In this document: piece by piece, positions 7,659-15,857 of the stretch
Layout: each line of letters starts with the position of its first letter
Numbering within the stretch: position 1 is the first letter of the stretch
Assembly (NCBI GenBank): GCA_964530335.1
Contig: CAZGYG010000019.1
Coordinates: 1 to 40,013 of the forward strand
DNA: 40,013 bases
DNA from: VGDP01 sp964530335
GTDB taxonomy: Bacteria > Pseudomonadota > Alphaproteobacteria > SP197
Direction: 5' to 3'
Program-made: the position numbers and the translations under genes
Notes under the pieces: model-generated
What the model was told of the DNA's origin: nothing
What the model saw: only the letters and a program-made list of their open reading frames with translations
Databases searched by the model: none

Positions 7659-8647
7659 CGCGGCGCCTGCGTCTGGCGGTCCTGATCCGGCGGACCCAGG
7701 ACCCGGTGTTCGCCATGACGCCCGAGCGCTTCGCCGCCGCCGGCGCGCGCCACCCGGATACGGCCGAGCGGATCGACCCGGTATTCGTGACCGACGACGC
7801 CGGACTCGAAGCGGCGCTCGGCACGGCCGAAGCCCTGCTCGGGTTCCGCTTCGCCACCGCCGACCTGGCCCGGCGCGCGCCCAACCTGCGCTGGATCCAG
7901 CTCACCGGCGCCGGGGCCGAGCACCTGGCGCCGTTCGACTGGCTGTCCAGGGGCCTGGTCCTGACCACGGCGAGCGGGGTCCACGCGGCCAAGGCCGGTG
8001 AGTTCGTCACCATGGCCCTGCTCATGCTCAACGCCCGGGTGCCAGCCATGGCTACGAACCAGCGGGGCCACGCGTGGCGCCAGATATTCACGCCACCGAT
8101 CTCTGGGCGAAGGGCGCTGGTCGTCGGGCTCGGCGCCATGGGCGGGACGGCGGCGCGCGCGGCGAAGCGGTTGGGGCTCGAGGTCGTCGGCGTGCGTCGA
8201 AGCACCAAGCCGGCGCGCGGCATCGATCGGGTCGTCGGGCCCGACGGGCTCGACGCCGAGCTGCCAGGCGCCGACTTCGTCGTGCTCGCCCTGCCGGTGA
8301 CGGCGGCGACGCGGGGCCTGATGGACCGGCGCCGCATCGGCCTGATGAAGCCCGGCGCCGGATTGCTCAACGTCGGGCGGGCTGCGCTGCTCGATCACGG
8401 GGCGCTGCTCGACGCGCTCGCGTCGGGGGCGCTGTCGGGCGCCGTCCTCGACGTGTTCGACGCCGAACCCCTGCCCGCAAATTCGCCCCTGTGGGACGCG
8501 CCGAACCTGACCGTCGTGCCGCATTGCTCGTCGGACGATGCGAATTCCTACGCCGACCGCGTGCTCGACCTCACGTTCGAGAACGCCGGCCGGCTGCTCG
8601 CCGGCCGGCCGCTGCGCAATCGGCTTTCGCCCCGGAGCGAGTACTGA
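7655..8647 (+). CDS. D-2-hydroxyacid dehydrogenase family protein
   Basis: A 330-residue protein of the D-isomer-specific 2-hydroxyacid dehydrogenase fold. The dinucleotide motif GLGAMG is at 158-163. The catalytic set is present: Arg242 (NVGRAAL), Glu271 (FDAEPL) and His290 (VPHCS). After the Rossmann strand the family's usual acidic residue is replaced by VRRS (about 180-183), which suggests NADP(H) rather than NAD(H). In this operon a glyoxylate/hydroxypyruvate-type reductase would fit downstream of glycine and C1 metabolism, but this is inference. The ATG overlaps the Rieske stop (ATGA), so the two are coupled. Confidence 0.88.
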   Translation: MTRRLRLAVLIRRTQDPVFAMTPERFAAAGARHPDTAERIDPVFVTDDAGLEAALGTAEALLGFRFATADLARRAPNLRWIQLTGAGAEHLAPFDWLSRGLVLTTASGVHAAKAGEFVTMALLMLNARVPAMATNQRGHAWRQIFTPPISGRRALVVGLGAMGGTAARAAKRLGLEVVGVRRSTKPARGIDRVVGPDGLDAELPGADFVVLALPVTAATRGLMDRRRIGLMKPGAGLLNVGRAALLDHGALLDALASGALSGAVLDVFDAEPLPANSPLWDAPNLTVVPHCSSDDANSYADRVLDLTFENAGRLLAGRPLRNRLSPRSEY

Positions 8648-8696
8648 CAGGTGCCCCTGGGCGCTGGCCCCGGGATCGGCTACAAGGTCCGCCGCC

Positions 8697-9944
8697 ATGC
8701 GCTATTCGGCCCTTACGCTCGCCCGCCAGGCGCTCCGGGGACACACCGGCTGGCGACCCCTGTGGCGCAGCCCGGAACCCAAAGGCCGCTACGACGTGGT
8801 GGTGATCGGCGGCGGTGGCCACGGGCTGGCCACTGCCTACTACCTGGCGCGCAACCACGGCATCCGCGACGTGGCGGTTGTGGAGAAGGGTTGGCTCGGC
8901 GGCGGCAACACCGGGCGCAACACCACGGTCATCCGCTCCAATTACTACTTTCCGGCGAGCGCCGAGGTCTACGACCTGGCGCTCCGGCTCTACGAGAAGC
9001 TCGGCATCGAGCTCAACTTCAACGTCATGGTCAGCCAGCGCGGCATGATCTTCCTGGCCCACGCGCCGCTCCAGCACGACAGCTACCGGCGCATCGTCAA
9101 CGCCATGCTGGTCAACGGCGTCGACGCCGAACTGCTGGACCGCGGCGAGGTCCTCCGCCGCGCGCCCCTGCTCAACGACCGGCCCGACGCCCGCTACCCC
9201 ATCGTGGGCGGGCTCTGCCAGCCGCGTGGCGGGATCGCGCGCCACGACGCGGTGGCGTGGGGCTACGCGCGCGCGGCCGACCGCCTCGGCGTCGACATCG
9301 TGCAGAACTGCGAGGTCACGGGATTCGAAATCGCGAACGGGCGGGTCCGCGCGGTCGTGACGAACCGCGGCACGATCGAGGCGGGCGCGGTCGCCATCGC
9401 CGTCTCCGGCCATTCGAGCGTGCTGGCCGCCAAGGCCGGATTCCGCCTGCCGGTCACGTCCTATGCGCTGCAGGCCATGGTCAGCGAGCCGGTCAAGCCG
9501 ATCCTCGACACGGTCGTGATCTCGCCGGCGACCGGCGTCTACGTCAGCCAGTCGGACAAGGGCGAGTTGGTGTTCGGCGGCAGCCTCGATCTTTACCCGT
9601 CGTACGCCCAGCGCGGCAACCTGCCGATCGTCGAGCACGTCGTCGCCGGGCTCGTCGAGATGTTCCCGGCGTTCGCCCAGCTTCGGCTGATGCGCAAGTG
9701 GGCGGGCGTCGTCGACGTCGTCCACGATTCGAGCCCGATCCTCGGGCCGACGCCGGTCGATGGCCTCACCATCAACTGCGGCTGGGGCACCGGTGGGTTC
9801 AAGGCCATACCGGCGGGCGGCTGGCTGCTCGCCCACGTGATCGCGACCGGCGGGCATCACGCCTTGTCGTCGCCCTTCGACCTCGGACGGTTCACGACCG
9901 GGGCGCTGGTCGACGAGGCCGCCGCCGCCGGCATCGCCCACTAG
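8697..9944 (+). CDS. soxB: Sarcosine oxidase beta subunit
   Basis: A 415-residue FAD protein of the DAO family and the usual size for heterotetrameric SoxB. The FAD-binding GGGGHGLATAYYLA motif starts at about residue 38. The segment GGIARHDAVAWG (His183) matches the family motif whose histidine carries covalent FMN in characterised enzymes. SoxB performs the oxidative demethylation of sarcosine to glycine plus formaldehyde or 5,10-methylene-THF, with H2O2 as by-product. The ATG at 8697 has AAGG 9 bases upstream; the longer frame from 8538 would overlap the dehydrogenase gene. Gene order B-D-A-G follows. Confidence 0.93.
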   Translation: MRYSALTLARQALRGHTGWRPLWRSPEPKGRYDVVVIGGGGHGLATAYYLARNHGIRDVAVVEKGWLGGGNTGRNTTVIRSNYYFPASAEVYDLALRLYEKLGIELNFNVMVSQRGMIFLAHAPLQHDSYRRIVNAMLVNGVDAELLDRGEVLRRAPLLNDRPDARYPIVGGLCQPRGGIARHDAVAWGYARAADRLGVDIVQNCEVTGFEIANGRVRAVVTNRGTIEAGAVAIAVSGHSSVLAAKAGFRLPVTSYALQAMVSEPVKPILDTVVISPATGVYVSQSDKGELVFGGSLDLYPSYAQRGNLPIVEHVVAGLVEMFPAFAQLRLMRKWAGVVDVVHDSSPILGPTPVDGLTINCGWGTGGFKAIPAGGWLLAHVIATGGHHALSSPFDLGRFTTGALVDEAAAAGIAH

Positions 9945-9952
9945 GAACCGCG

Positions 9953-10237
9953 ATGCTGCTCATCGCCTGCCCGTTCTGCGGCCCGCGCGACGAGACCGAG
10001 TTCCGCTATGGCGGCGAATCGCATATCGCCCGCCCCGGCCCGGCGCCCGAGGTGAGCGACGAACGTTGGGCCGACTACCTGTTCAACCGGACCAACCCGG
10101 AGGGCGTGCATCTGGAGCGCTGGCACCATGGCCATGGCTGCGGCCAATGGTTCAACGTCGCGCGAGACACGGTGACCCACCGCATCCTGGCCGTGTACCG
10201 CATGGGCGATCCGCCGCCCAAGGAGGTGGCGGGATGA
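9953..10237 (+). CDS. soxD: Sarcosine oxidase delta subunit
   Basis: A 94-residue zinc-binding subunit. The ligand set is intact: Cys6 and Cys9 in ACPFCG, His59 and Cys63 in WHHGHGCGQWF, which match the known C6/C9/H59/C63 pattern of SoxD. AGGAA precedes the ATG by 5 bases. The TGA overlaps the ATG of soxA. It is a structural part of the heterotetramer, with no catalytic role of its own. Confidence 0.93.
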   Translation: MLLIACPFCGPRDETEFRYGGESHIARPGPAPEVSDERWADYLFNRTNPEGVHLERWHHGHGCGQWFNVARDTVTHRILAVYRMGDPPPKEVAG

Positions 10238-13161
10238 GCGGGTTCCGGCTGCCGAAGGGTGGCGCGGTGAACCGCGACCGGCCGATCCGGTTCACCTTCG
10301 ATGGTGAAACCTACGTCGGCCTGGAAGGCGACACGCTCGCCTCGGCCCTGCTCGCCAACGGCGTTTCGGTGGTGGGGCGCAGCTTCCGCTACCACCGCCC
10401 GCGCGGCCTGTGGGGCGCGTGGACCGACGAGCCCTCGGCGCTGGTCGAGCTCGCCGTCGGCGAGCACTACGAGCCGAACGCCCGTGCGACCCTGGTACCG
10501 CTCGAGCCTGGGCTCGTCGCCCGCTCGGTCAACCGCTGGCCGAGCCTGGGCTTCGATCTGGGCGCGGCGGTCGACCGGCTGCACCCGCTGTTCCCCGCCG
10601 GGTTCTACTACAAGACGTTCATGCGGCCGCGCTGGCGGACGTGGGAACCCGCGATCCGCGGCCGCGCCGGGCTCGGCCGGGTGGACCCGAACCGCACGGC
10701 GCCGCCGCGCACCGCGCGCAACGCCCACTGCGACGTGCTCGTTGTCGGCGGCGGGCCGGCCGGTCTGGCGGCGGCGCGGGCGGCGGCGGCGGGCGGGGCG
10801 CGGGTTGTGCTGTGCGATGACCGGGCAACGTTCGGCGGCGGAGTCGACGAATCATCGGCCAACATCAATGGGATGGCCGGGCGGGCGTGGGCCGATCGGG
10901 TCGTGGCCGAGCTCGCGGCGCGGCCGGAGGTCGAATTGCTGCCGAAAACCACGGCGTTCGGCTATTTCGATCATAATTTGGTTGCGCTGGCCGAGCGGCG
11001 GGATGGGGGTGAACGGCTGTGGCGCGTGCGCGCTAAGTACGTGATTTTGGCCACGGGTTCGATCGAACGGCCGCTCGTTTTCCCCGACAACGACCGCCCC
11101 GGAATCATGTCGTCGTCGGCTGTCGTCGCCTACAGTCGTCGCTATGGCGTCATGGCCGGTCGTCGCGTTGTCGTCGTGGCCAACAACGACAGCGCCTACC
11201 GAGCCGCCCTCGCCATCGCCGACGACGGCGCGACGATCGAGGCGATCGTCGATGTCCGGCCCGCCCCCGACGGCCTGGCGGTCGCGGCGGCGCGGGCGCG
11301 GGGCATCCCGGTCCTGGCCGGGTCGATGGCGGTGGGCAGTCGCGGACGATTGGCGGTGCGGTCCGTGACGGTCGCGCCGCTGGATGGCAGCGGCCGGGGG
11401 CGCACCATCGCGTGCGATCTGGTCGCGGTCTCGGGGGGCTGGAACCCGACGGTCCACCTGTTCAGCCAGTCGGGCGGAAGCCTGCGCTGGGACGACGGCA
11501 TCGCCGCGTTCGTGCCGGATGTCTCGGTGCAGGCGGAGCGGAGCACTGGAGCCGCGCGTGGCACCTTCGACCTGGCGGGCGCGCTGGCCGAAGGCCACGT
11601 GGCGGGCGCCGAGGCGGCGGGGCTCGCGGGTTATCCGAGCCCGTCGATGGAAGTTCCGCGCGCCGAGCCCGGCGAAGACTTCGGGATCGCTCCGTTCTGG
11701 CGGGTCAGCGGCACCCGGCGCCGGCAATGGGTCGATCGTTTGAACGACGTGACGGTGGGCGATATCGAGCTCGCGGTGCGCGAGAACATGGGGGCAGTCG
11801 AGCACCTCAAGCGTTACACCACGCTCGGCATGGCGACCGACCAGGGCAAGACGTCGAACGTCAACGGTCTGGCCGTCCTGGCCGAGATCACGGGACGCGC
11901 GATTCCCCAGGTCGGCACGACCACGTTCCGCCCGCCCTACGTGCCCATCCAGTTCGCGGCCCTGACGGGGCAACGGCGCGGCGCGCTGCACGCGCCGGTG
12001 CGCCGGCTGCCCGCGCACCGGGAGCACGAGCGCGCCAACGCGGTGTTCGACGAATACGGCGGGTGGCTGCGCCCCGCGTACACTCCTGCGGCGGGCGAGA
12101 CGCGCGAGCAGTCAATCCAGCGCGAGGCCGCGCACCCGCGCCGCGCCGCCGGCCTTTTCGACGGCTCGTCGCTCGGCAAGATCGAGGTTACCGGGCCGGA
12201 CGCCGCGCGGTTTCTCGATCTCATGTACTACCAGGCGATCGGCACGCTGGCGCCGGGCCGCGTGCGCTACGCCGTGCTGCTCAGCGAGAACGGCAAGGTG
12301 TTCGACGACGGCGTGGTCGCCCGGCTGGGGCCGGAGCGGTTCCTGCTGTCGCCGTCGTCGAGCCACACGGCGGCGGTGTTTGCCGCGCTCGAGGAATGGC
12401 GCCAGTGCGAGTTCACCGGCCTCGACGTGGCGATCGAGGACGTGACGGCGGCGTGGGCGACCTTCGCGGTGACCGGACCCCGCGCCCGCGCCATCGTCGC
12501 CCGCCTGGAAACCGACCTGCCCGTGGCCGATCCCGGCTTCGGCCACATGCGCATCGCCGAGGGGATCCTGTTGGGCGTGCCCGCCCGCGTCGCGCGCGTG
12601 AGCTACACCGGCGAGACCGGATTCGAGATCAGCGTGCCGGCGGGCGCGGCCGAGGCGCTGTGGCGGCACCTGCTCGAGCTCGGCGCGCCGGAGGGACTCG
12701 CGCCGTTCGGCCTCGAGGCGCTGATGGTCCTGCGCATGGAGAAGGGCTACATCCTGATCGGCGTCGACACCGACGGCAACACCGAGCCCCAGGACCTGGG
12801 CATGGCCGCGCCGTTGCGCACCCGGACCGTGGACTTCGTCGGCCGGCGATCGCTCATGCGGCCCGATTCGCGCCGCGCCGACCGGCTCGAACTGGTGGGT
12901 CTGGCGGTCGAAGGCGAGGCGCCGGTGCCACCCGGCGCCCATGTCATCGGCCCCGGACCGAAGGGCGAGCGGAGCGTCGGCCACGTCAGTTCGAGCGCCT
13001 TCAGCCCGACGCTCGGCCAACCAATCGCGCTCGCCATGGTCGAGGGCGGCCGGGCGCGCCAGGGCGCGACGGTCGCCGCCATGTCCGAGGGGCGGCGGTT
13101 CCAGGCCCGGATCGTCGCGCCGACGTTCGTCGATCCGGAAGGAGCGCGGCTCCGTGGCTGA
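10234..13161 (+). CDS. soxA: Sarcosine oxidase alpha subunit
   Basis: A 975-residue protein of the expected SoxA length. The N-terminal ferredoxin-like segment (about 15-100) lacks a [2Fe-2S] cysteine set, as in the family. The NAD-binding Rossmann motif GGGPAG is at 172-177. The last roughly 380 residues are a GcvT-like folate-binding aminomethyltransferase domain that takes the methyl carbon from the beta subunit onto tetrahydrofolate. An AGGAGGT ribosome site precedes the ATG, which overlaps the soxD stop. Codon use in about 10840-11440 is somewhat less C-rich than in the flanks. The usual overlap with soxG is broken by a palindromic element at 13207-13310. Confidence 0.94.
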   Translation: MSGFRLPKGGAVNRDRPIRFTFDGETYVGLEGDTLASALLANGVSVVGRSFRYHRPRGLWGAWTDEPSALVELAVGEHYEPNARATLVPLEPGLVARSVNRWPSLGFDLGAAVDRLHPLFPAGFYYKTFMRPRWRTWEPAIRGRAGLGRVDPNRTAPPRTARNAHCDVLVVGGGPAGLAAARAAAAGGARVVLCDDRATFGGGVDESSANINGMAGRAWADRVVAELAARPEVELLPKTTAFGYFDHNLVALAERRDGGERLWRVRAKYVILATGSIERPLVFPDNDRPGIMSSSAVVAYSRRYGVMAGRRVVVVANNDSAYRAALAIADDGATIEAIVDVRPAPDGLAVAAARARGIPVLAGSMAVGSRGRLAVRSVTVAPLDGSGRGRTIACDLVAVSGGWNPTVHLFSQSGGSLRWDDGIAAFVPDVSVQAERSTGAARGTFDLAGALAEGHVAGAEAAGLAGYPSPSMEVPRAEPGEDFGIAPFWRVSGTRRRQWVDRLNDVTVGDIELAVRENMGAVEHLKRYTTLGMATDQGKTSNVNGLAVLAEITGRAIPQVGTTTFRPPYVPIQFAALTGQRRGALHAPVRRLPAHREHERANAVFDEYGGWLRPAYTPAAGETREQSIQREAAHPRRAAGLFDGSSLGKIEVTGPDAARFLDLMYYQAIGTLAPGRVRYAVLLSENGKVFDDGVVARLGPERFLLSPSSSHTAAVFAALEEWRQCEFTGLDVAIEDVTAAWATFAVTGPRARAIVARLETDLPVADPGFGHMRIAEGILLGVPARVARVSYTGETGFEISVPAGAAEALWRHLLELGAPEGLAPFGLEALMVLRMEKGYILIGVDTDGNTEPQDLGMAAPLRTRTVDFVGRRSLMRPDSRRADRLELVGLAVEGEAPVPPGAHVIGPGPKGERSVGHVSSSAFSPTLGQPIALAMVEGGRARQGATVAAMSEGRRFQARIVAPTFVDPEGARLRG

Positions 13162-13345
13162 GCTGATACCGGCGGACACAGGGGCTGACTCCCGCTCATC
13201 GAGTGCGTCATGGCGAGGCCGCACCTTCTTGCGGCCGTGGCCATCCAGGGTTGCAAGGGTCCGTGCGGTCGCCCTGGGTCGCCACGGTCGCTGCGCTCCC
13301 TCGCGACGACGGGAGAAATTGCGGCAGACAGGTCACGGTCAATGA
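13154..13345 (+). other. Readthrough ORF across the repeat, possible original soxG start
   Basis: A GTG at 13154 with GGAAGGAG nine bases upstream overlaps the soxA stop and begins MAELIPADTG, as an adjoining soxG might. Translation then runs through the inserted palindromic element without a stop for 63 residues and ends with TGA at 13343-13345, overlapping the ATG of the remaining soxG (ATGA). The peptide is probably not functional. It could keep ribosomes coupled from soxA to soxG. Confidence 0.35.
13207..13310 (+). repeat. Palindromic cloverleaf-type element, copy 2 (between soxA and soxG)
   Basis: Outer ends GTCATGGCGA (13207-13216) and TCGCGACGAC (13301-13310). First arm GGCCGCA/TGCGGCC (13217-13236). 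Central arm GTGGCCATCCAGGG (13237-13250) against CCCTGGGTCGCCAC (13272-13285). The third arm is poorly paired. It lies in a position that is normally a gene overlap. Confidence 0.75.
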
Positions 13346-13893
13346 CCACTGGCATCGCCCGCACCCTGGCGCTCGATGCCGCGGCTGCGTTCGCGGGGCT
13401 CGGCATCGCCGCCGCGCCGGTGGCCGGGCAGGTCGTGCTGCGCGGCGACCCCGCCGCCGTGGCCGCCGCCGTGCGCGCAATCCTCGGCGCCGACTTCCCC
13501 TACGCGCCGCTCGGGCTGGTCGGAGCCGGCGACCGTATCGCGTGGCTGGCGCCGGATCGCTGGCTGGTCGTTTCGGAAGGCCGGGACGGCGCGGCGTTGG
13601 CAACCGCGTTCCGCGAACGGCTCGGCCGGACCGGGTTCGCCCACGACGTGACCGACGGCCTGGTCGCGGTCGATGTCACCGGCGAGCGGGTCGGCGAATT
13701 GATGGCGGCGGTGTGCGCGCTCGACCTGCACCCGCGATGCTTTCCCGAGGACCGCGCCGCGCGCACCCCGATCGCCGGCGTCGATGTTGTCATCTACCGC
13801 GTCACCGACGGATTCCGGCTCCATGTCGCCCGTCCCGTCGCCCATCACCTTTGGGCGTGGCTCACGGCGGCCGCCGAGGACATCGGCGGCTGA
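13342..13893 (+). CDS. soxG: Sarcosine oxidase gamma subunit
   Basis: A 183-residue protein with SoxG features. An early strand-turn LRGDPAAVAAAV is followed by the WLAPDRWLVVS segment, a DVTDGLVAVDVTG segment and a C-terminal YRVTDGFRLHVARPVAHHLWAWL segment typical of the GcvT-like gamma fold. No clear Shine-Dalgarno precedes the ATG at 13342, but an upstream ORF ends in an overlapping TGA. The N-terminus may be shortened by about 15-20 residues by the repeat inserted after soxA. It completes the B-D-A-G set. Confidence 0.85.
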   Translation: MTTGIARTLALDAAAAFAGLGIAAAPVAGQVVLRGDPAAVAAAVRAILGADFPYAPLGLVGAGDRIAWLAPDRWLVVSEGRDGAALATAFRERLGRTGFAHDVTDGLVAVDVTGERVGELMAAVCALDLHPRCFPEDRAARTPIAGVDVVIYRVTDGFRLHVARPVAHHLWAWLTAAAEDIGG

Positions 13894-13937
13894 TACGAGC
13901 GATTGCCGCGGCCGCCCTGTCTGTCAGTATCTGATCC

Positions 13938-14038
13938 GTCGTCGCGAAGGCGGGAGTGGCCGTGGCGACCCAGGGCGGCCGCACGAGCACTTGCAACCCT
14001 GGATGGCCACGGCCGCAAAGATGCGGCCTCGCCATGAC
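13938..14038 (-). repeat. Palindromic cloverleaf-type element, copy 3 (inverted orientation)
   Basis: Reverse-oriented copy with ends GTCGTCGCGA (13938-13947) and TCGCCATGAC (14029-14038). Central arm GTGGCGACCCAGGG (13962-13975) against CCCTGGATGGCCAC (13997-14010). Arm GGCCGCA/TGCGGCC (14011-14028). It sits between soxG and the dioxygenase gene. Confidence 0.75.
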
Positions 14039-14107
14039 GACTTCATATGAATGGAATTCGCCCTAGGTGCTACAATTCCGCCCCGGCCCGGGCCCGAGGA
14101 ACGAAGG

Positions 14108-15169
14108 ATGTCAAAACCTCAGCGCGACGACGTGTTCGGCAGTTCGGTGGACCTCGCCGCGCGAAGCGTGCCGATCGCGGAGCTTCCGATCATCGACATC
14201 GGCGCGCTGGGCAGCGGCACGGCGGAGCGCGCGATCGCCAAGGCTGTGGGCGCCGCGTGCCGGTCGGCCGGGTTCTTCTACATCCGCGACCACGGCATCC
14301 CCGAGGCCGTCACCGACCGGCTGGTGGCGGAGACGGCCGCGTTCTTCGATCTGCCGCTCGCGACCAAGCTCGAGTACGACATCGACCGCGTCCAGAGGCA
14401 CCGGGGCTACGTGCCCTACGGCGGGCTCTACGCCGACCCGACCGCCAAGCCCGACGTGCAGGAGGCCTACGAGATCAGCCTGGAGTTGCCCGCCGACGAT
14501 CCGGACTACGTCGCCGGCAACATCATGTACGGGCCGAACGTGTGGCCCGCCGAGCCGCCGGGTTTCCGCGCGGGCGTCTACGCCTACTACGAGGCGGTGC
14601 TGGCGCTGGGCCACCGGCTGTTCCGCGCCTTCGAGATGACGCTCGGGCTTTCGCCCGGCTGGTTCGACGACAAGATCGACAAGCCCATGGGCCAGCTCCG
14701 GCTGATTTACAGCCCGCCGCAACAGGGCCCGCTCGACGCGGCGACCATGGGCATCGGCATCGGCGCCCACACCGATTACGAGTGCTTCACCATCCTGTTG
14801 CAGACCGAGCACGGGCTTCAGGTCAAGGACGCCGCGGGCGAGTGGATCGAGGCGCCGCCGGTTCCCGGCACGCTGGTCGTCAACATCGGCGACATGATGA
14901 TGCGCTGGACCAACGGCGAGTTCGCCTCGACCCCGCACCGGGTGGTCAACCGATCGGGGCGCAAGCGCTATTCGTTCCCGTTCTTCTTCGGCGCGAACTA
15001 CTCGACCGTCGCCCGCTGCCTGCCCCAATTCCGCTCGGCCGAACGCCCCGCGCGCTACCCGCCGACCATGTGCGGGCCGTGGACCGAGACGATGATCACC
15101 GACGTCTACGAGTACCGCAAGGCGTTCCGCGGCAAGCTGCCCAACGCGGAGCTCGCGCCGGACGGTTGA
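14108..15169 (+). CDS. Fe(II)/2-oxoglutarate-dependent dioxygenase, isopenicillin N synthase family
   Basis: A 353-residue protein. The N-terminal DIOX_N part contains FFYIRDHGIP. The jelly-roll core has the iron triad His221-x-Asp223 (GAHTDYEC) and His277 (STPHRVVN), with the 2-oxoglutarate-binding Arg287-x-Ser289 (RYS). It belongs to the broad IPNS-like group that oxidises small molecules using O2 and usually 2-oxoglutarate. The substrate is unknown; the sox cluster upstream suggests an amine or amino acid. I chose the ATG at 14108 because GAGGAA lies 7 bases upstream and the family N-terminus fits. It is separated from soxG by a repeat element. Confidence 0.88.
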   Translation: MSKPQRDDVFGSSVDLAARSVPIAELPIIDIGALGSGTAERAIAKAVGAACRSAGFFYIRDHGIPEAVTDRLVAETAAFFDLPLATKLEYDIDRVQRHRGYVPYGGLYADPTAKPDVQEAYEISLELPADDPDYVAGNIMYGPNVWPAEPPGFRAGVYAYYEAVLALGHRLFRAFEMTLGLSPGWFDDKIDKPMGQLRLIYSPPQQGPLDAATMGIGIGAHTDYECFTILLQTEHGLQVKDAAGEWIEAPPVPGTLVVNIGDMMMRWTNGEFASTPHRVVNRSGRKRYSFPFFFGANYSTVARCLPQFRSAERPARYPPTMCGPWTETMITDVYEYRKAFRGKLPNAELAPDG

Positions 15170-15216
15170 GCACGACCAGGCGTCGTCGATCCCGACCCGT
15201 CCGCGAACTCTGATCT

Positions 15217-15315
15217 GTCATGGCGAGGCCGCATTCTTGCGGCCGTGGCCATCCAGGGCAAGCGCACGAGCGGTCACCCTGGATCGCCACGGACGCAACG
15301 CGTCCTCGCGATGAC
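15217..15315 (+). repeat. Palindromic cloverleaf-type element, copy 4 (fully paired)
   Basis: All 99 bases fall into stems and loops with no linkers. The outer stem is GTCATGGCGA (15217-15226) with TCGCGATGAC (15306-15315), one mismatch. Arm 1 is GGCCGCA-TTCT-TGCGGCC (15227-15244). Arm 2 is GTGGCCATCCAGGG (15245-15258) with CCCTGGATCGCCAC (15277-15290), one mismatch, around an 18-base loop. Arm 3 is GGACGC-AAC-GCGTCC (15291-15305). It is the clearest copy in the window. Confidence 0.85.
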
Positions 15316-15378
15316 GGCCTGAGGTTGGATTGCCGCGGTCACTCTGCTCGTTGGCGACGACGCCCGCTCATCGGATTT
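15316..15378 (+). repeat. 63-bp spacer repeat, left copy
   Basis: This 63-base spacer between cloverleaf copy 4 and the next element end (GTCATGGCG at 15379) matches 15795-15857 in 59 of 63 positions. It contains no ORF of its own. Confidence 0.75.
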
Positions 15379-15412
15379 GTCATGGCGGCCCGTTCGGAGC
15401 CAGTCTTCAACT

Positions 15413-15700
15413 ATGAAGGTCCCGTGCGTCTACATCATGGCCAATCGGCGCAATGGCACACTGTACACTGGCGTGACCTCGGACCTGCCGCGTCGCGCCC
15501 ACGAGCACCGCGAAGGCCTCGTGAAGGGGTTCACGGCCACTCATGGATGCAAACGGCTCGTATGGTTCGAGGTCCATCCGACGATGGAAACAGCCATCCA
15601 GCGCGAAAAGCAGATCAAGGCCGGCAGCCGAGCCCACAAGCTCAAGCTGATCGAAGCCCACAACCCTCAATGGACCGACCTCTATTCCACCCTGCTCTGA
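15413..15700 (+). CDS. GIY-YIG nuclease domain protein
   Basis: A 95-residue single-domain GIY-YIG protein. The signature appears as VYIM near residue 6 and TLYTGVTSDLPRR, with the catalytic arginine in the RR pair, followed by HEHREG, the EKQIK helix and a C-terminal EAHNPQW segment. It makes single- or double-strand cuts in DNA. The small stand-alone group is widespread in bacteria and its role is unclear. There is no recognition domain. The ATG at 15413 has no strong Shine-Dalgarno. The gene lies inside an array of palindromic elements, with an element-type end at 15379 and another element immediately after the stop, so it is a candidate mobility or maintenance gene for them. Confidence 0.88.
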   Translation: MKVPCVYIMANRRNGTLYTGVTSDLPRRAHEHREGLVKGFTATHGCKRLVWFEVHPTMETAIQREKQIKAGSRAHKLKLIEAHNPQWTDLYSTLL

Positions 15701-15707
15701 CTCCCCC

Positions 15708-15794
15708 GTCGTCGTGAAGGAGGGAGCGACTAAGGACGACCGTTAGTGCGGTTGCCCCTGGATCGCCACGGACGCTACGCGCCCTCGCGATGAC
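15708..15794 (+). repeat. Palindromic element, copy 5 (partial, downstream of GIY-YIG gene)
   Basis: Ends GTCGTCGTGA (15708-15717) and TCGCGATGAC (15785-15794). The right half, CCCTGGATCGCCAC onward (from 15755), matches copies 4 and 6. The left half is diverged and contains a small hairpin ACTAA/TTAGT. The right end also pairs with the isolated element-type left end GTCATGGCGG at 15379, so the GIY-YIG gene may lie within one expanded element (15379-15794). Confidence 0.6.
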
Positions 15795-15857
15795 GGCCTG
15801 AAGTTGGATTGCCGCGGTCACTCCGCTCGTTGGCGACGACGCCCGATCATCGGGTTT
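15795..15857 (+). repeat. 63-bp spacer repeat, right copy
   Basis: Second copy of the 63-base spacer seen at 15316-15378, four differences. It holds a short perfect palindrome, CCCGAT-C-ATCGGG. No gene is present. Confidence 0.75.

Noticed and set aside
15217..15315. A tRNA gene (cloverleaf shape)
   Set aside because: No CCA-proximal acceptor stem of tRNA length, no T-loop TTCRA motif and no anticodon-arm consensus; the arms have the wrong sizes.
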